Shown here: piece by piece, positions 1-5,285 of the stretch
Numbering within the stretch: position 1 is the stretch's first letter
How the letters are laid out: the number at the start of each line of letters is the position of its first letter
From: Lysobacterales bacterium
GTDB lineage: Bacteria; Pseudomonadota; Gammaproteobacteria; Xanthomonadales; Marinicellaceae
Reading direction: 5' to 3'
DNA length: 5,285 bases
NCBI GenBank assembly: GCA_027083915.1
Contig: JALWML010000223.1
Span: forward strand, 1-5,285
Notes under the pieces: model-generated
The model's input: only the letters and a program-made list of their open reading frames with translations
Database searches by the model: none
Told to the model about the DNA's origin: nothing
Made by a program: the position numbers and the translations under genes

Positions 1-2
1 AG

Positions 3-191
3 GCAGAGATTGCTCGGCTCAACAAAACCCTTGAGAGCCGCATGAGAGAGTTTTTTTACCTTAAAGCTGAGATAGCAAAGAGCGAGTCTAAATCGAGAGA
101 GCTTAGAGAAATAGCCGAGATTTCAGAGGAAAAAGAAGAAGTCAGAGAGGAGAGCAAAGACAGCGAGGATGAGATAATAATCTGCGACTGA
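3..191 (+). CDS. C-terminal fragment of an unrecognised charged, probably coiled-coil protein (5' end outside window)
   Basis: This frame is open from the left edge for 62 codons and ends at TGA 189-191; the other two forward frames close within the first 45 bases. The visible tail begins AEIARLNKTLES and is rich in Glu, Lys, Arg and Ser, with hydrophobic residues spaced as in a coiled coil for about the first 40 residues. It then turns strongly acidic and ends in EIIICD. I do not recognise a family. GC content by hand count is about 43% over bases 1-180, against about 36% in the next 180, and arginine is mostly AGA. Purine-rich DNA reads as Glu/Lys/Arg whatever its function, so composition alone is weak evidence of coding; the open frame and clean stop are the better argument. 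The frame stays open beyond the TGA (see 192-377), so the true C-terminus may lie further on. Confidence 0.55.
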   Translation, partial: AEIARLNKTLESRMREFFYLKAEIAKSESKSRELREIAEISEEKEEVREESKDSEDEIIICD

Positions 192-377
192 AGTCATGCA
201 CATAAAGAAAATAACGATAAAGAACTTATTGATTCTTCAGTTTATCATTATATTCTAACTGCAAAAAAAGGCGAGCCTTTACATATGTGGCTAACAATTA
301 ATGACAACAATGTTCCATACTTTACTCGCCTAACCGGAGCAGACAGAGACGGTCATTTTCAAATTAATTTGAAATAA
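192..377 (+). pseudogene. In-frame continuation of the left-edge reading frame after a TGA; possible disrupted 3' end of that gene
   Basis: Directly after the TGA at 189-191 the same frame remains open for 61 codons up to TAA 375-377. It reads SHAHKENNDKEL at the start and ends GADRDGHFQINLK. There is no ATG, GTG or TTG in frame before ATG 285-287, so as an independent gene it would be only 30 residues (285-377) with no Shine-Dalgarno. At roughly 36% GC an open run of this length is expected only about 1% of the time in a given frame. The composition (mixed polar and aromatic, for example VPYFTRLTGADRDG) looks like a folded-protein C-terminus. The simplest reading is a gene interrupted by a nonsense codon or a sequencing error. 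Recoding of UGA and plain coincidence are alternatives. No family is recognised. Confidence 0.35.
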
Positions 378-392
378 GATTTTTTTATAATC

Positions 393-1463
393 ATGAAAAA
401 TCGCATAGTCGGAATAGACGTGGCACGAGCATTGGCAGTAATCGGCATGATTATTGTTAATTTTAAAATTGCCTTTGGTGAACGAGGTGGCGAAATTGCC
501 AAACTGTTTGCAAGTGTTTTTGAAGGTAAAGCCTCTGCTTTATTTGTTGTGCTTGCTGGTATTGGTATAGCATTTATGTCAAACAATGCTATTAAAAATA
601 ATGATAAACAAAAGTTAGCAAAAACTAGAATAAAAATTTGTAAGAGAGCAATTTTTCTTTTAGTTATCGGTTTGTTCTTTATACCTATTTGGCAAGCCGA
701 TATTTTGCATTTTTATGGAATTTATATGTTGATAACGCTCTTATTAATATCCAGCAGTAGAAAATTGATATTTAGTGTGGTTTTGACACTTGTTTTAGTT
801 TATCCATTAATGATGTTAATTTTGAATTACGATACTGGCTGGAATTTTGAGACATTTGAGTATTCGGATTTATTGTCAGTCTCTGGATTTTTGCGCAATT
901 TATTTTTTAATGGATTTCATCCTGTCATTCCATGGACTGCATTTATGTTGCTGGGCTTATGGTTTGGTAAACATGATTTATCTAATGAGAGGTTTATAAA
1001 AAAATCAATTAAGGTTAGTAGCATTATCTTTATAGTCACGTTAATCATCTCAAAAGCTTCTATCAAATTTCTTGCAGAAGGAGACCAATCTGTTGCAGCT
1101 GAGTTAAAAGAAATTTTAGCAACAAGTCCAATGCCGCCATTACCAATCTATATGATTTCTGGCAGTAGTATTGCCATTTTGGTTATTTCAATATGTGTAT
1201 TAATCGCCAAAAAATACCACAGCCATTTAATAATCATTGCATTATCTAAAACAGGGCAGTTGGCTTTAACTTTTTATATTGTTCATATTGTGATTGGCAT
1301 GGGAATTTTGGAATCTATAAATTCTACTAAAATGGGATATTATTCAATTGAGTTTTCTGTTATCTATGCATTATTATTTAGCCTCTTATGTATCATATTT
1401 GCCATGATTTGGAATAACTATAGGAAAATTGGGCCACTTGAATGGGTGTTGAGGAAGTTTTAA
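393..1463 (+). CDS. DUF418/YeiB-type (DUF1624/HGSNAT-like) polytopic inner-membrane protein
   Basis: This is a 356-residue integral membrane protein with about ten hydrophobic segments (roughly residues 11-28, 47-63, 86-100, 104-120, 125-145, 178-192, 208-222, 251-272, 279-306, 319-340). The N-terminus RIVGIDVARALAVIGM with D9 and R12, the GKASALFVVLAGIG segment (45-58), the DILHFYGIY motif (103-111), the FNGFHPVIPW...LLGLWFGK segment (172-193), the GQLALTFYIVH segment (288-298) and the closing GPLEWVLRKF (347-356) are the recurrent signatures of the DUF418/DUF1624 group. That group is related to acyltransferases that move acetyl groups across membranes. Length fits the family. The enzymatic role and substrate are inference; no family-level function is firmly established. 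The start is forced: an in-frame TAA at 375-377 lies 15 bases upstream and the conserved motif begins four residues after this ATG. No clear Shine-Dalgarno is present. It converges on thiN with 27 bases between stops. Confidence 0.88.
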   Translation: MKNRIVGIDVARALAVIGMIIVNFKIAFGERGGEIAKLFASVFEGKASALFVVLAGIGIAFMSNNAIKNNDKQKLAKTRIKICKRAIFLLVIGLFFIPIWQADILHFYGIYMLITLLLISSSRKLIFSVVLTLVLVYPLMMLILNYDTGWNFETFEYSDLLSVSGFLRNLFFNGFHPVIPWTAFMLLGLWFGKHDLSNERFIKKSIKVSSIIFIVTLIISKASIKFLAEGDQSVAAELKEILATSPMPPLPIYMISGSSIAILVISICVLIAKKYHSHLIIIALSKTGQLALTFYIVHIVIGMGILESINSTKMGYYSIEFSVIYALLFSLLCIIFAMIWNNYRKIGPLEWVLRKF

Positions 1464-1490
1464 TAAGTAGGGAAGAGTAGAGAGATTCAA

Positions 1491-2093
1491 CTAATTTTCT
1501 AAAAACAAAAGTATGTTGCCTTTTTTAAATTCAATGGTAATGGTGTCATTTAGGGCTTGGTTACGTGTTCCTATTCTATTTTTCATCATGTTTAAATCTA
1601 AATTTTCTAAAGGATATTTCAGTGCTGTAGAATTAACCTTTTTTGCTTTTGGGAATGGAAAAAGTGAAATGATTTTCCCTTTTACATCAGTTAGTTTGGT
1701 TTTCTTATTGATGAAATAATAACTTTGCCTATCGTCATAAAATTTTATGGTTAATTTTTTTTTGTATTTTAATGCCGTAGTCATGTTGCCTAAAAAATGG
1801 TCTTGTTCTAGTCCATTAGCAGCAAAAACATCTACATGGGTGAAACCGTGTTTAATGATTATTTTTAATGCTTTTTCAAAGTCTGTAAAATTTTGATCAG
1901 GCGTATGTATGTTTTCTATTTCTTCAGGTAATGATTCAATAGAGTCAAAATCACCAATTATTAAATCAGGTACGGTGTTAAATTCTTTTAGGTATTTGTA
2001 AGCTCCATCAACACAATATATAGCATCATATCGTTGAAGATTGGGTATGAATTGTGGTTTTTCACCATTAAGAAAGAGTGCGATTTTTTTCAT
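1491..2093 (-). CDS. thiN: Thiamine diphosphokinase (thiamine pyrophosphokinase)
   Basis: This cytoplasmic enzyme transfers a diphosphate from ATP to thiamine, giving thiamine diphosphate. The 200-residue product has the family's usual length and its motifs in order: NGE (9-11), VDGAYKYL (28-35), PDLIIGDFDSI (42-52) with the acidic D48/D50 pair expected to bind Mg-ATP, QNFTDFEKAL (67-76), GLEQDHFLGN (94-103) with the Asp-His pair, SLFPFP (143-148) and LKYPLENLDL (158-167) of the C-terminal thiamine-binding beta domain, then GTRNQAL and GNILLFLEN at the end. Deviations from the usual pattern are GLEQDH where many members have a GGRxDH-like sequence, and GTRN where SN(E) is common. Neither removes the acidic residues. 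The ATG at 2091-2093 sits directly before the first beta strand (KKIALFLNG). There is no Shine-Dalgarno, and an extended -10 box lies six bases upstream. No other thiamine genes and no obvious thi-box riboswitch are visible. Confidence 0.93.
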   Translation of the reverse strand: MKKIALFLNGEKPQFIPNLQRYDAIYCVDGAYKYLKEFNTVPDLIIGDFDSIESLPEEIENIHTPDQNFTDFEKALKIIIKHGFTHVDVFAANGLEQDHFLGNMTTALKYKKKLTIKFYDDRQSYYFINKKTKLTDVKGKIISLFPFPKAKKVNSTALKYPLENLDLNMMKNRIGTRNQALNDTITIEFKKGNILLFLEN

Positions 2094-2099
2094 GGTAAG

Positions 2100-2128
2100 A
2101 ATATATCAGAGTAATGCAAAACTCTCTA
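2100..2128 (-). promoter_or_regulatory. Putative thiN promoter with extended -10, giving a leaderless or near-leaderless mRNA
   Basis: Read on the minus strand, TATATT (2105-2100, five of six matches to TATAAT) is preceded by TGA (2108-2106), forming an extended -10 TGn element. A four-of-six -35, TAGAGA (2128-2123), lies 17 bases further upstream. Only six bases separate the -10 from the thiN ATG, so the expected transcription start falls on or beside the start codon. This agrees with the lack of a Shine-Dalgarno. It is a consensus match only, in AT-rich DNA where such matches are common. Confidence 0.35.
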
Positions 2129-2187
2129 TTACTAAATGTTAATTAATATGAACTTTGTAAACTATTGTAATAACCATTCTTGGGCTG

Positions 2188-2216
2188 AATACATATTAGA
2201 TTGATTGGAATATAAT
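2188..2216 (+). promoter_or_regulatory. Putative sigma-70-type promoter of the large surface-protein gene
   Basis: A perfect -10 hexamer TATAAT lies at 2211-2216, and a poor -35, AATACA (2188-2193, three of six matches), sits at the optimal 17-base spacing. The short inverted repeat TTGG (2205-2208) and CCAA (2220-2223), with 11 bases between the arms, brackets the -10 and could be a regulator site. A weak -35 with a good -10 often goes with activator-dependent control, but that is inference. Confidence 0.45.
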
Positions 2217-2300
2217 TCGCCAAATAACAAATTGTCACATAAGAGCAATGGTATTGATTTCCGCTAGTTTACCCTTTTTCTAATTTTATTATTAATTTAA

Positions 2301-2304
2301 AAGG
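2301..2304 (+). promoter_or_regulatory. Ribosome binding site of the large surface-protein gene
   Basis: AAGG at 2301-2304 ends nine bases before the ATG at 2314. It supports this start over later ones, and a typical signal peptide follows immediately. It is the only clear Shine-Dalgarno in the window. Confidence 0.65.
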
Positions 2305-2313
2305 TCAATTTGT

Positions 2314-2406
2314 ATGAATCTTCAATCTAGGACTGAAAAATGTTTTCGTCTAATAAATGTGTTGTGTGTGTTATCTATTTTATTTTTTACACAACTCTCT
2401 AGTGCA
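2314..2406 (+). other. Sec signal peptide coding segment of the large surface protein
   Basis: Residues 1-31 have a basic N-region (R6, K9, R12), a hydrophobic core from L13 to L28 containing NVLCVLSILFF, and a polar SSA at 29-31 that fits the -3/-1 rule, with Q32 as the likely first mature residue. There is no lipobox: the cysteines at 10 and 18 lie before or inside the hydrophobic core, so this looks like a signal peptidase I substrate. Confidence 0.8.
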
Positions 2407-5181
2407 CAAACTCCATTAATCTCGCCACCAGTGGCTGATCAAAATGAATTTCCAGACACTCAGGTTTGTGTGGATATACCTTTGATTAATTCTGGAGCTC
2501 CAGGTTATGGACCGTATTTACAATTGATAGTCCCTGCGGGTTTAACTTTGGATTCGGCAAGTTTATTTGGTAGTGTTATAGCACCTATAAATGAGGGTGT
2601 TTTTCCAGTAGCACCAGGTAATCAGTTATTTGACAGCATTATCAATCAACCAGTCACAGGTCCAGAAGGGGATACTTTATATCTATTAAAACCACCAATC
2701 GGCTCGGTTGTAACTGGCGGCCCTGTGTTGAATATAAATGTTTGTTATACTATTGATGCTACCGCTCCTGTTAATGTTCCTTTAACGATAAGTGCCACTC
2801 CTGTTTACCAATTTGGTGATACGCCAACAGGTGATAATGGGCCAATTATTGGGGCAACGGACACTTTTGATACCACACCTATTTTATTGCGTTTTAGAAA
2901 ACTTGACTCAGCTCCTGAAGATGAGAGACCACCAGGTCCTTCATGGCCTGTAACTTATACGCTACAAGCAGATGTTTCGATTAATACCACTATTGACAAT
3001 ATCATTATTAATGATACTTTACCAAGCAATTTTGTTTTAACTTCAGCTTCAGTTATTCCTGCTTCTCCAACTTGTACCGTCACAACAGGTGCAACTTTAG
3101 TGGTTAATTGCCCTGCAATTACGGGAACAAACTCTAATGATGTGGTGGTGACATATACGGGTTATTATTCTGATGTTTTGGATGAAAGCAATTGTTCTAG
3201 CAGTAATGCAATTAATACTGCTACATTTGATGCCACTTTTAATGGAACCCCAGTGGCACAGCTAACTGCTACTGATACTATTCAAATTGAACATATCAGT
3301 ATACAAAAAGGAGTTTTCCCTTTTGAAAACGTTTCACCAGGTGATGTGGTTACTTTTACTTTAGATCTTCAAGTAACGGATTTTGGTGATGCCAATAGCA
3401 TTCAATTACAAGATATTTTGCCTGATGGTTATACTTTTAATGCAGGTTCAGAAACCGCTTCTTTTGGAGCCATAACGGCAAGCGTGACCAATAATACTCC
3501 TTCAAATGGAGCCACAACTTTGGACTTTGATGTGACAGCTGCTAATGGTGGAAATTTTGCCGCAGGAACAGCTATTACCCTAACGTATACCGCTACCGTT
3601 GATGCCACCTATTTTAATGGTAATCCTTTGCTTGCTGATGATACTTTAACAAATACAATTACAAATACTTATGGTTTAACAGCAGGTGCTTCAGCTTGTA
3701 CAGATACATCTTCTGCTACGACTCATATTATTCCTGTAATAATTAATAAAGAAGTAATTAGTACTGGTCCATATTACCCAACGGATATTGTTACTTATCG
3801 ATTGACCTTAAATGTCCCTTCTGGAGATACACGTAATGTTGTTTTCCAAGATTTCTTTCCATTGCCAGCTTTATTTGCACCAACAATTAATACAAATACA
3901 AACTTGGGTGTTAACCCAGACATAAGTTTAAGCCCAACAGATACCTTAGGGTTGTCACCAACTTCAATAACGACCGATGCGGCAACCAATAGTTTAACCA
4001 TAAATTGGCCAGATGTTACCACTGCAACACCTCAAGTTTTATCGGTTGATGTCAATATTGCAGTGACGACAGATCCTTTTGATGATGATTTGAGTTTATC
4101 AAATTTACTGCAAGTTTCTACAGAAAATACCGTCGCTTCCACTACAACAGCAGTAGCTCCTGTTGTAATCGAAATTAAATCACCTAAAGCAGTCATGACT
4201 AAAGGCGTTGCCTCAACCAATGGCGATGGCATCATCGCACCACCAGCAACAACTTTACCAGTCAATGGTAATTTAACTGGTGCTGATGCGGGTGATACAG
4301 TGACTTACGTAATTACTGTTGAAAATGTAAGAGGACGCCCAATATATGATGTGACTATAACTGACCCTGCTGTTGCTGGATTAACCGCTTGTGCGATTGA
4401 TTCGGTATTAGATGGTTCGGGCAATGTCTTGCCAACAACAGGCACTTTAACCACAGGTTTAGTGTTAACCAATCCTCTGCCTGCCAATGTTGGTGCCACA
4501 GGTGCACCATATAATGTTGATACAGCTTTAATAACTTATACCTGTACCTTAGATATGGCAGTTCCTGCAAATGCTACATTACTCAATGAAGCAACAGTGA
4601 CCTATACGGCAACATCAGGGGGGCCAATTATCAGACACCCTAAAGATGATGCAACCGTACAAATAACAACCCCAAGTGTGGCTAAGACTATTATTTCAAC
4701 TGCTCCAAATGCCGATGCAGATGATACCACCGTCACTATTGGTGAAACCATTCAATACCAAGTAGTTATGACCATTCCTGAGGGAACAGCTCCGAGTGCA
4801 ACATTGGTTGATACTTTGGATGCGGGTTTGGTTTTTGTAAGTTTTGATTCAATTACGTCATCATCGGCGGATATTACCACCAGTGTTGGTGGTGGATTTC
4901 CTGCAGTTTTAGCTGCGGCAACGGGTTTAACTACTGATACAGCAACATTTGACTTTATGGACTTAGTCAACACTAATACCGATAATGCAACAGCAGAAAC
5001 GCTAACAATAGTTTATACCGTTTCAGTTGAAGATGTAGCAGGTAACAGTAATGGTGGAGTTAGAAATAATTCAGCTGTATTAACATATGCAGGTGGAACA
5101 CAAACCGCAAATGCGCCAAATGTAATCATTCAAGAACCTAATTTAACCATTAATAAAACCCGTAACACCGACCAGTGCTGA
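2314..5181 (+). CDS. Large Sec-exported DUF11 / isopeptide-forming (D2) repeat surface protein; open frame ends early at a 1-base frameshift
   Basis: The open frame gives 955 residues, but the gene is longer (see 5162-5285). Residues 1-31 form a Sec signal peptide: basic positions R6, K9, R12, a hydrophobic stretch L13-L28, and a likely cut after SSA (29-31). Residues 32 to about 188 are an N-terminal cap domain with GYGPYLQLIVPAGLTL and one cysteine on each of two strands (C52, C144). Five repeats follow, starting near residues 190, 329, 476, 627 and 788. They carry lysines K196, K332, K479, K630, K791, an Asp in the D-T-L-P-type motif (D234, D367, D513, D684, D833) and an Asn before the last strand (N301, N447, N596, N758, N919). 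In DUF11 and fimbrial D2 domains this layout supports internal Lys-Asn isopeptide bonds in stalk-like surface proteins; bond formation here is inferred. Possible disulphides are C254-C266 and C693-C744. An adhesin, fibre or outer-surface stalk role is likely; the anchor lies beyond the window. The last six residues (RNTDQC) are frameshift junk. Confidence 0.85.
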   Translation: MNLQSRTEKCFRLINVLCVLSILFFTQLSSAQTPLISPPVADQNEFPDTQVCVDIPLINSGAPGYGPYLQLIVPAGLTLDSASLFGSVIAPINEGVFPVAPGNQLFDSIINQPVTGPEGDTLYLLKPPIGSVVTGGPVLNINVCYTIDATAPVNVPLTISATPVYQFGDTPTGDNGPIIGATDTFDTTPILLRFRKLDSAPEDERPPGPSWPVTYTLQADVSINTTIDNIIINDTLPSNFVLTSASVIPASPTCTVTTGATLVVNCPAITGTNSNDVVVTYTGYYSDVLDESNCSSSNAINTATFDATFNGTPVAQLTATDTIQIEHISIQKGVFPFENVSPGDVVTFTLDLQVTDFGDANSIQLQDILPDGYTFNAGSETASFGAITASVTNNTPSNGATTLDFDVTAANGGNFAAGTAITLTYTATVDATYFNGNPLLADDTLTNTITNTYGLTAGASACTDTSSATTHIIPVIINKEVISTGPYYPTDIVTYRLTLNVPSGDTRNVVFQDFFPLPALFAPTINTNTNLGVNPDISLSPTDTLGLSPTSITTDAATNSLTINWPDVTTATPQVLSVDVNIAVTTDPFDDDLSLSNLLQVSTENTVASTTTAVAPVVIEIKSPKAVMTKGVASTNGDGIIAPPATTLPVNGNLTGADAGDTVTYVITVENVRGRPIYDVTITDPAVAGLTACAIDSVLDGSGNVLPTTGTLTTGLVLTNPLPANVGATGAPYNVDTALITYTCTLDMAVPANATLLNEATVTYTATSGGPIIRHPKDDATVQITTPSVAKTIISTAPNADADDTTVTIGETIQYQVVMTIPEGTAPSATLVDTLDAGLVFVSFDSITSSSADITTSVGGGFPAVLAAATGLTTDTATFDFMDLVNTNTDNATAETLTIVYTVSVEDVAGNSNGGVRNNSAVLTYAGGTQTANAPNVIIQEPNLTINKTRNTDQC

Positions 5182-5285
5182 TGCTGGCGATACAGTAAGT
5201 TATTCTATTGTTGTGGCAAATACAGGAACGACAACAGCTTATGGAGCGACTGTTTCGGATGCACTAACTAGTCCGTTTCTCAATT
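2881..5285 (+). repeat. Chain of six DUF11/D2-type protein repeats (five complete, sixth cut by window end)
   Basis: Approximate units are 2881-3297, 3298-3738, 3739-4191, 4192-4674, 4675-5145 and 5146 to the window end. Each opens with a short strand ending in Lys (LLRFRK, ISIQK, VIINK, AVMTK, PSVAK, LTINK). Then come a V/I-T-Y/F strand (WPVTYTL, GDVVTFTL, TDIVTYRL, GDTVTYVI, GETIQYQV, GDTVSYSI), an Asp motif (NDTLP, QDILP, QDFFP, TDPAV, VDTLD, SDALT) and an Asn-led final strand. Lysine-to-lysine distances are 136, 147, 151, 161 and 157 residues. The repeats are divergent in protein sequence, so these are old duplications, with one short nucleotide match between units four and six. Confidence 0.75.
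5162..5285 (+). CDS. Continuation of the large repeat protein in the +1 frame (3' end outside window)
   Basis: From GTA 5162 to the window end this frame is open for 41 codons. It reads VTPTSADAGDTVSYSIVVAN and then continues with TGTTTAYGATVSDAL and TSPFLN. This is a textbook first half of a DUF11 repeat: the GDTVSY strand, N-T-G, and the Asp motif SDAL. Joined to LTINKT (residues 944-949 of the upstream frame) it gives the family's usual K-T-V-T-P-x-S-A-D-A-G-D order with no residue missing. Its codons at 5177-5196 match those at 4282-4301 with third-position changes only (GCT GAT GCx GGx GAT ACA GT). It is therefore coding and belongs to the same gene. Confidence 0.85.

Larger units (their letters stand above)
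2094..2313. other. Divergent intergenic region between thiN and the large surface-protein gene
   Basis: This 220-base non-coding stretch separates two divergently transcribed genes and must hold the 5' controls of both. It contains the candidate thiN promoter at its left end, a perfect TATAAT at 2211-2216 within a TTGG-N11-CCAA inverted repeat (2205-2223), and the ribosome binding site of the large gene at its right end. The transcript from the 2211 box would have an untranslated leader of about 90 bases. I found no convincing tRNA, riboswitch or strong hairpin in it. Confidence 0.7.

Noticed and set aside
220..237. A small hairpin (AAGAA with TTCTT, 8-base loop) downstream of the in-frame TGA, considered as a selenocysteine insertion element.
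   Set aside because: The five-base AT-rich stem is too weak, and the spacing of 28 bases from the TGA together with the loop sequence do not make a convincing bacterial SECIS.
196..258. A 20-residue ORF beginning MHIKKITIKN, resembling the first strand of RecF/OLD-like ATPases.
   Set aside because: It stops after 20 codons, has no Shine-Dalgarno, turns into a run of Ile/Phe typical of AT-rich noise, and lies in a different frame from the longer open stretch 192-377.
386..391. A perfect TATAAT one base before the DUF418-like start codon.
   Set aside because: A start from it would fall inside the coding sequence beyond the ATG, and the conserved N-terminal motif needs this ATG. The nearby TTGAAA (369-374) is only 11 bases away, too close to pair with it.
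359..586. Minus-strand ORF of 75 codons overlapping the start of the DUF418-like gene.
   Set aside because: It is antisense to a conserved membrane-protein N-terminus and its product resembles no family I know.
1464..1490. Possible bidirectional terminator between the convergent genes.
   Set aside because: The 27 bases contain no inverted repeat followed by a T-run on either strand.
1513..1719. Plus-strand ORF of 68 codons inside thiN.
   Set aside because: It lies wholly antisense to a strongly supported thiN and has no recognisable features.
3795..4973. Several minus-strand ORFs of 64-77 codons inside the large surface-protein gene.
   Set aside because: They are shadows of the Thr/Ala/Val/Asp-rich repeat codons, with Val/Thr-rich low-complexity products and no ribosome binding sites.

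Overview
The window reads as AT-rich bacterial chromosome with four coding units: a cut-off coiled-coil reading frame at the left edge, a polytopic membrane protein of the DUF418/YeiB type, a convergent thiamine diphosphokinase (thiN), and a very large Sec-exported repeat protein of the DUF11 / isopeptide-forming (D2) type that runs off the right edge. A good Shine-Dalgarno (AAGG) and a perfect TATAAT box upstream of the large gene argue against Bacteroidetes, whose promoters differ. A low-GC, probably marine gammaproteobacterium would fit, but nothing here fixes the taxonomy.

Left edge (1-392): a 62-codon C-terminal reading frame, purine-rich and charged, ends at TGA 189-191. The same frame then stays open for 61 more codons to TAA 375-377, with no ATG before 285. 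This is either one gene broken by (or reading through) an in-frame TGA, or a chance open stretch. I do not recognise the protein.

Middle (393-2093): the DUF418-like membrane protein (+) and thiN (-) converge with 27 bases between their stop codons and no convincing hairpin terminator. ThiN converts thiamine to thiamine diphosphate in the cytoplasm. The membrane protein may be an acyltransferase-like enzyme, but its substrate is unknown.

Right half (2094-5285): a 220-base divergent intergenic region carries a probable promoter for each flanking gene. The large gene encodes a signal peptide, an N-terminal cap domain, and a chain of five complete beta-sandwich-like repeats of about 136-161 residues plus the start of a sixth. 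Each repeat has a Lys near its start, a (G)D/E-x-V-x-Y/F strand, an Asp in a D-x-L/P motif and an Asn before its last strand. That is the layout expected of intramolecular Lys-Asn isopeptide domains in surface fibres and adhesins.

The most notable observation is that the large frame stops at 5181 because of one extra C in the run at 5159-5161. The next frame (5162 to the window end) continues a canonical repeat, and its codons match those of an earlier repeat with mostly synonymous differences. The gene is therefore longer than the open frame suggests, and carries either a sequencing error or a real frameshift. I saw no RNA genes, CRISPR array, insertion sequence or complete mobile element. 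The genes show no obvious shared pathway.
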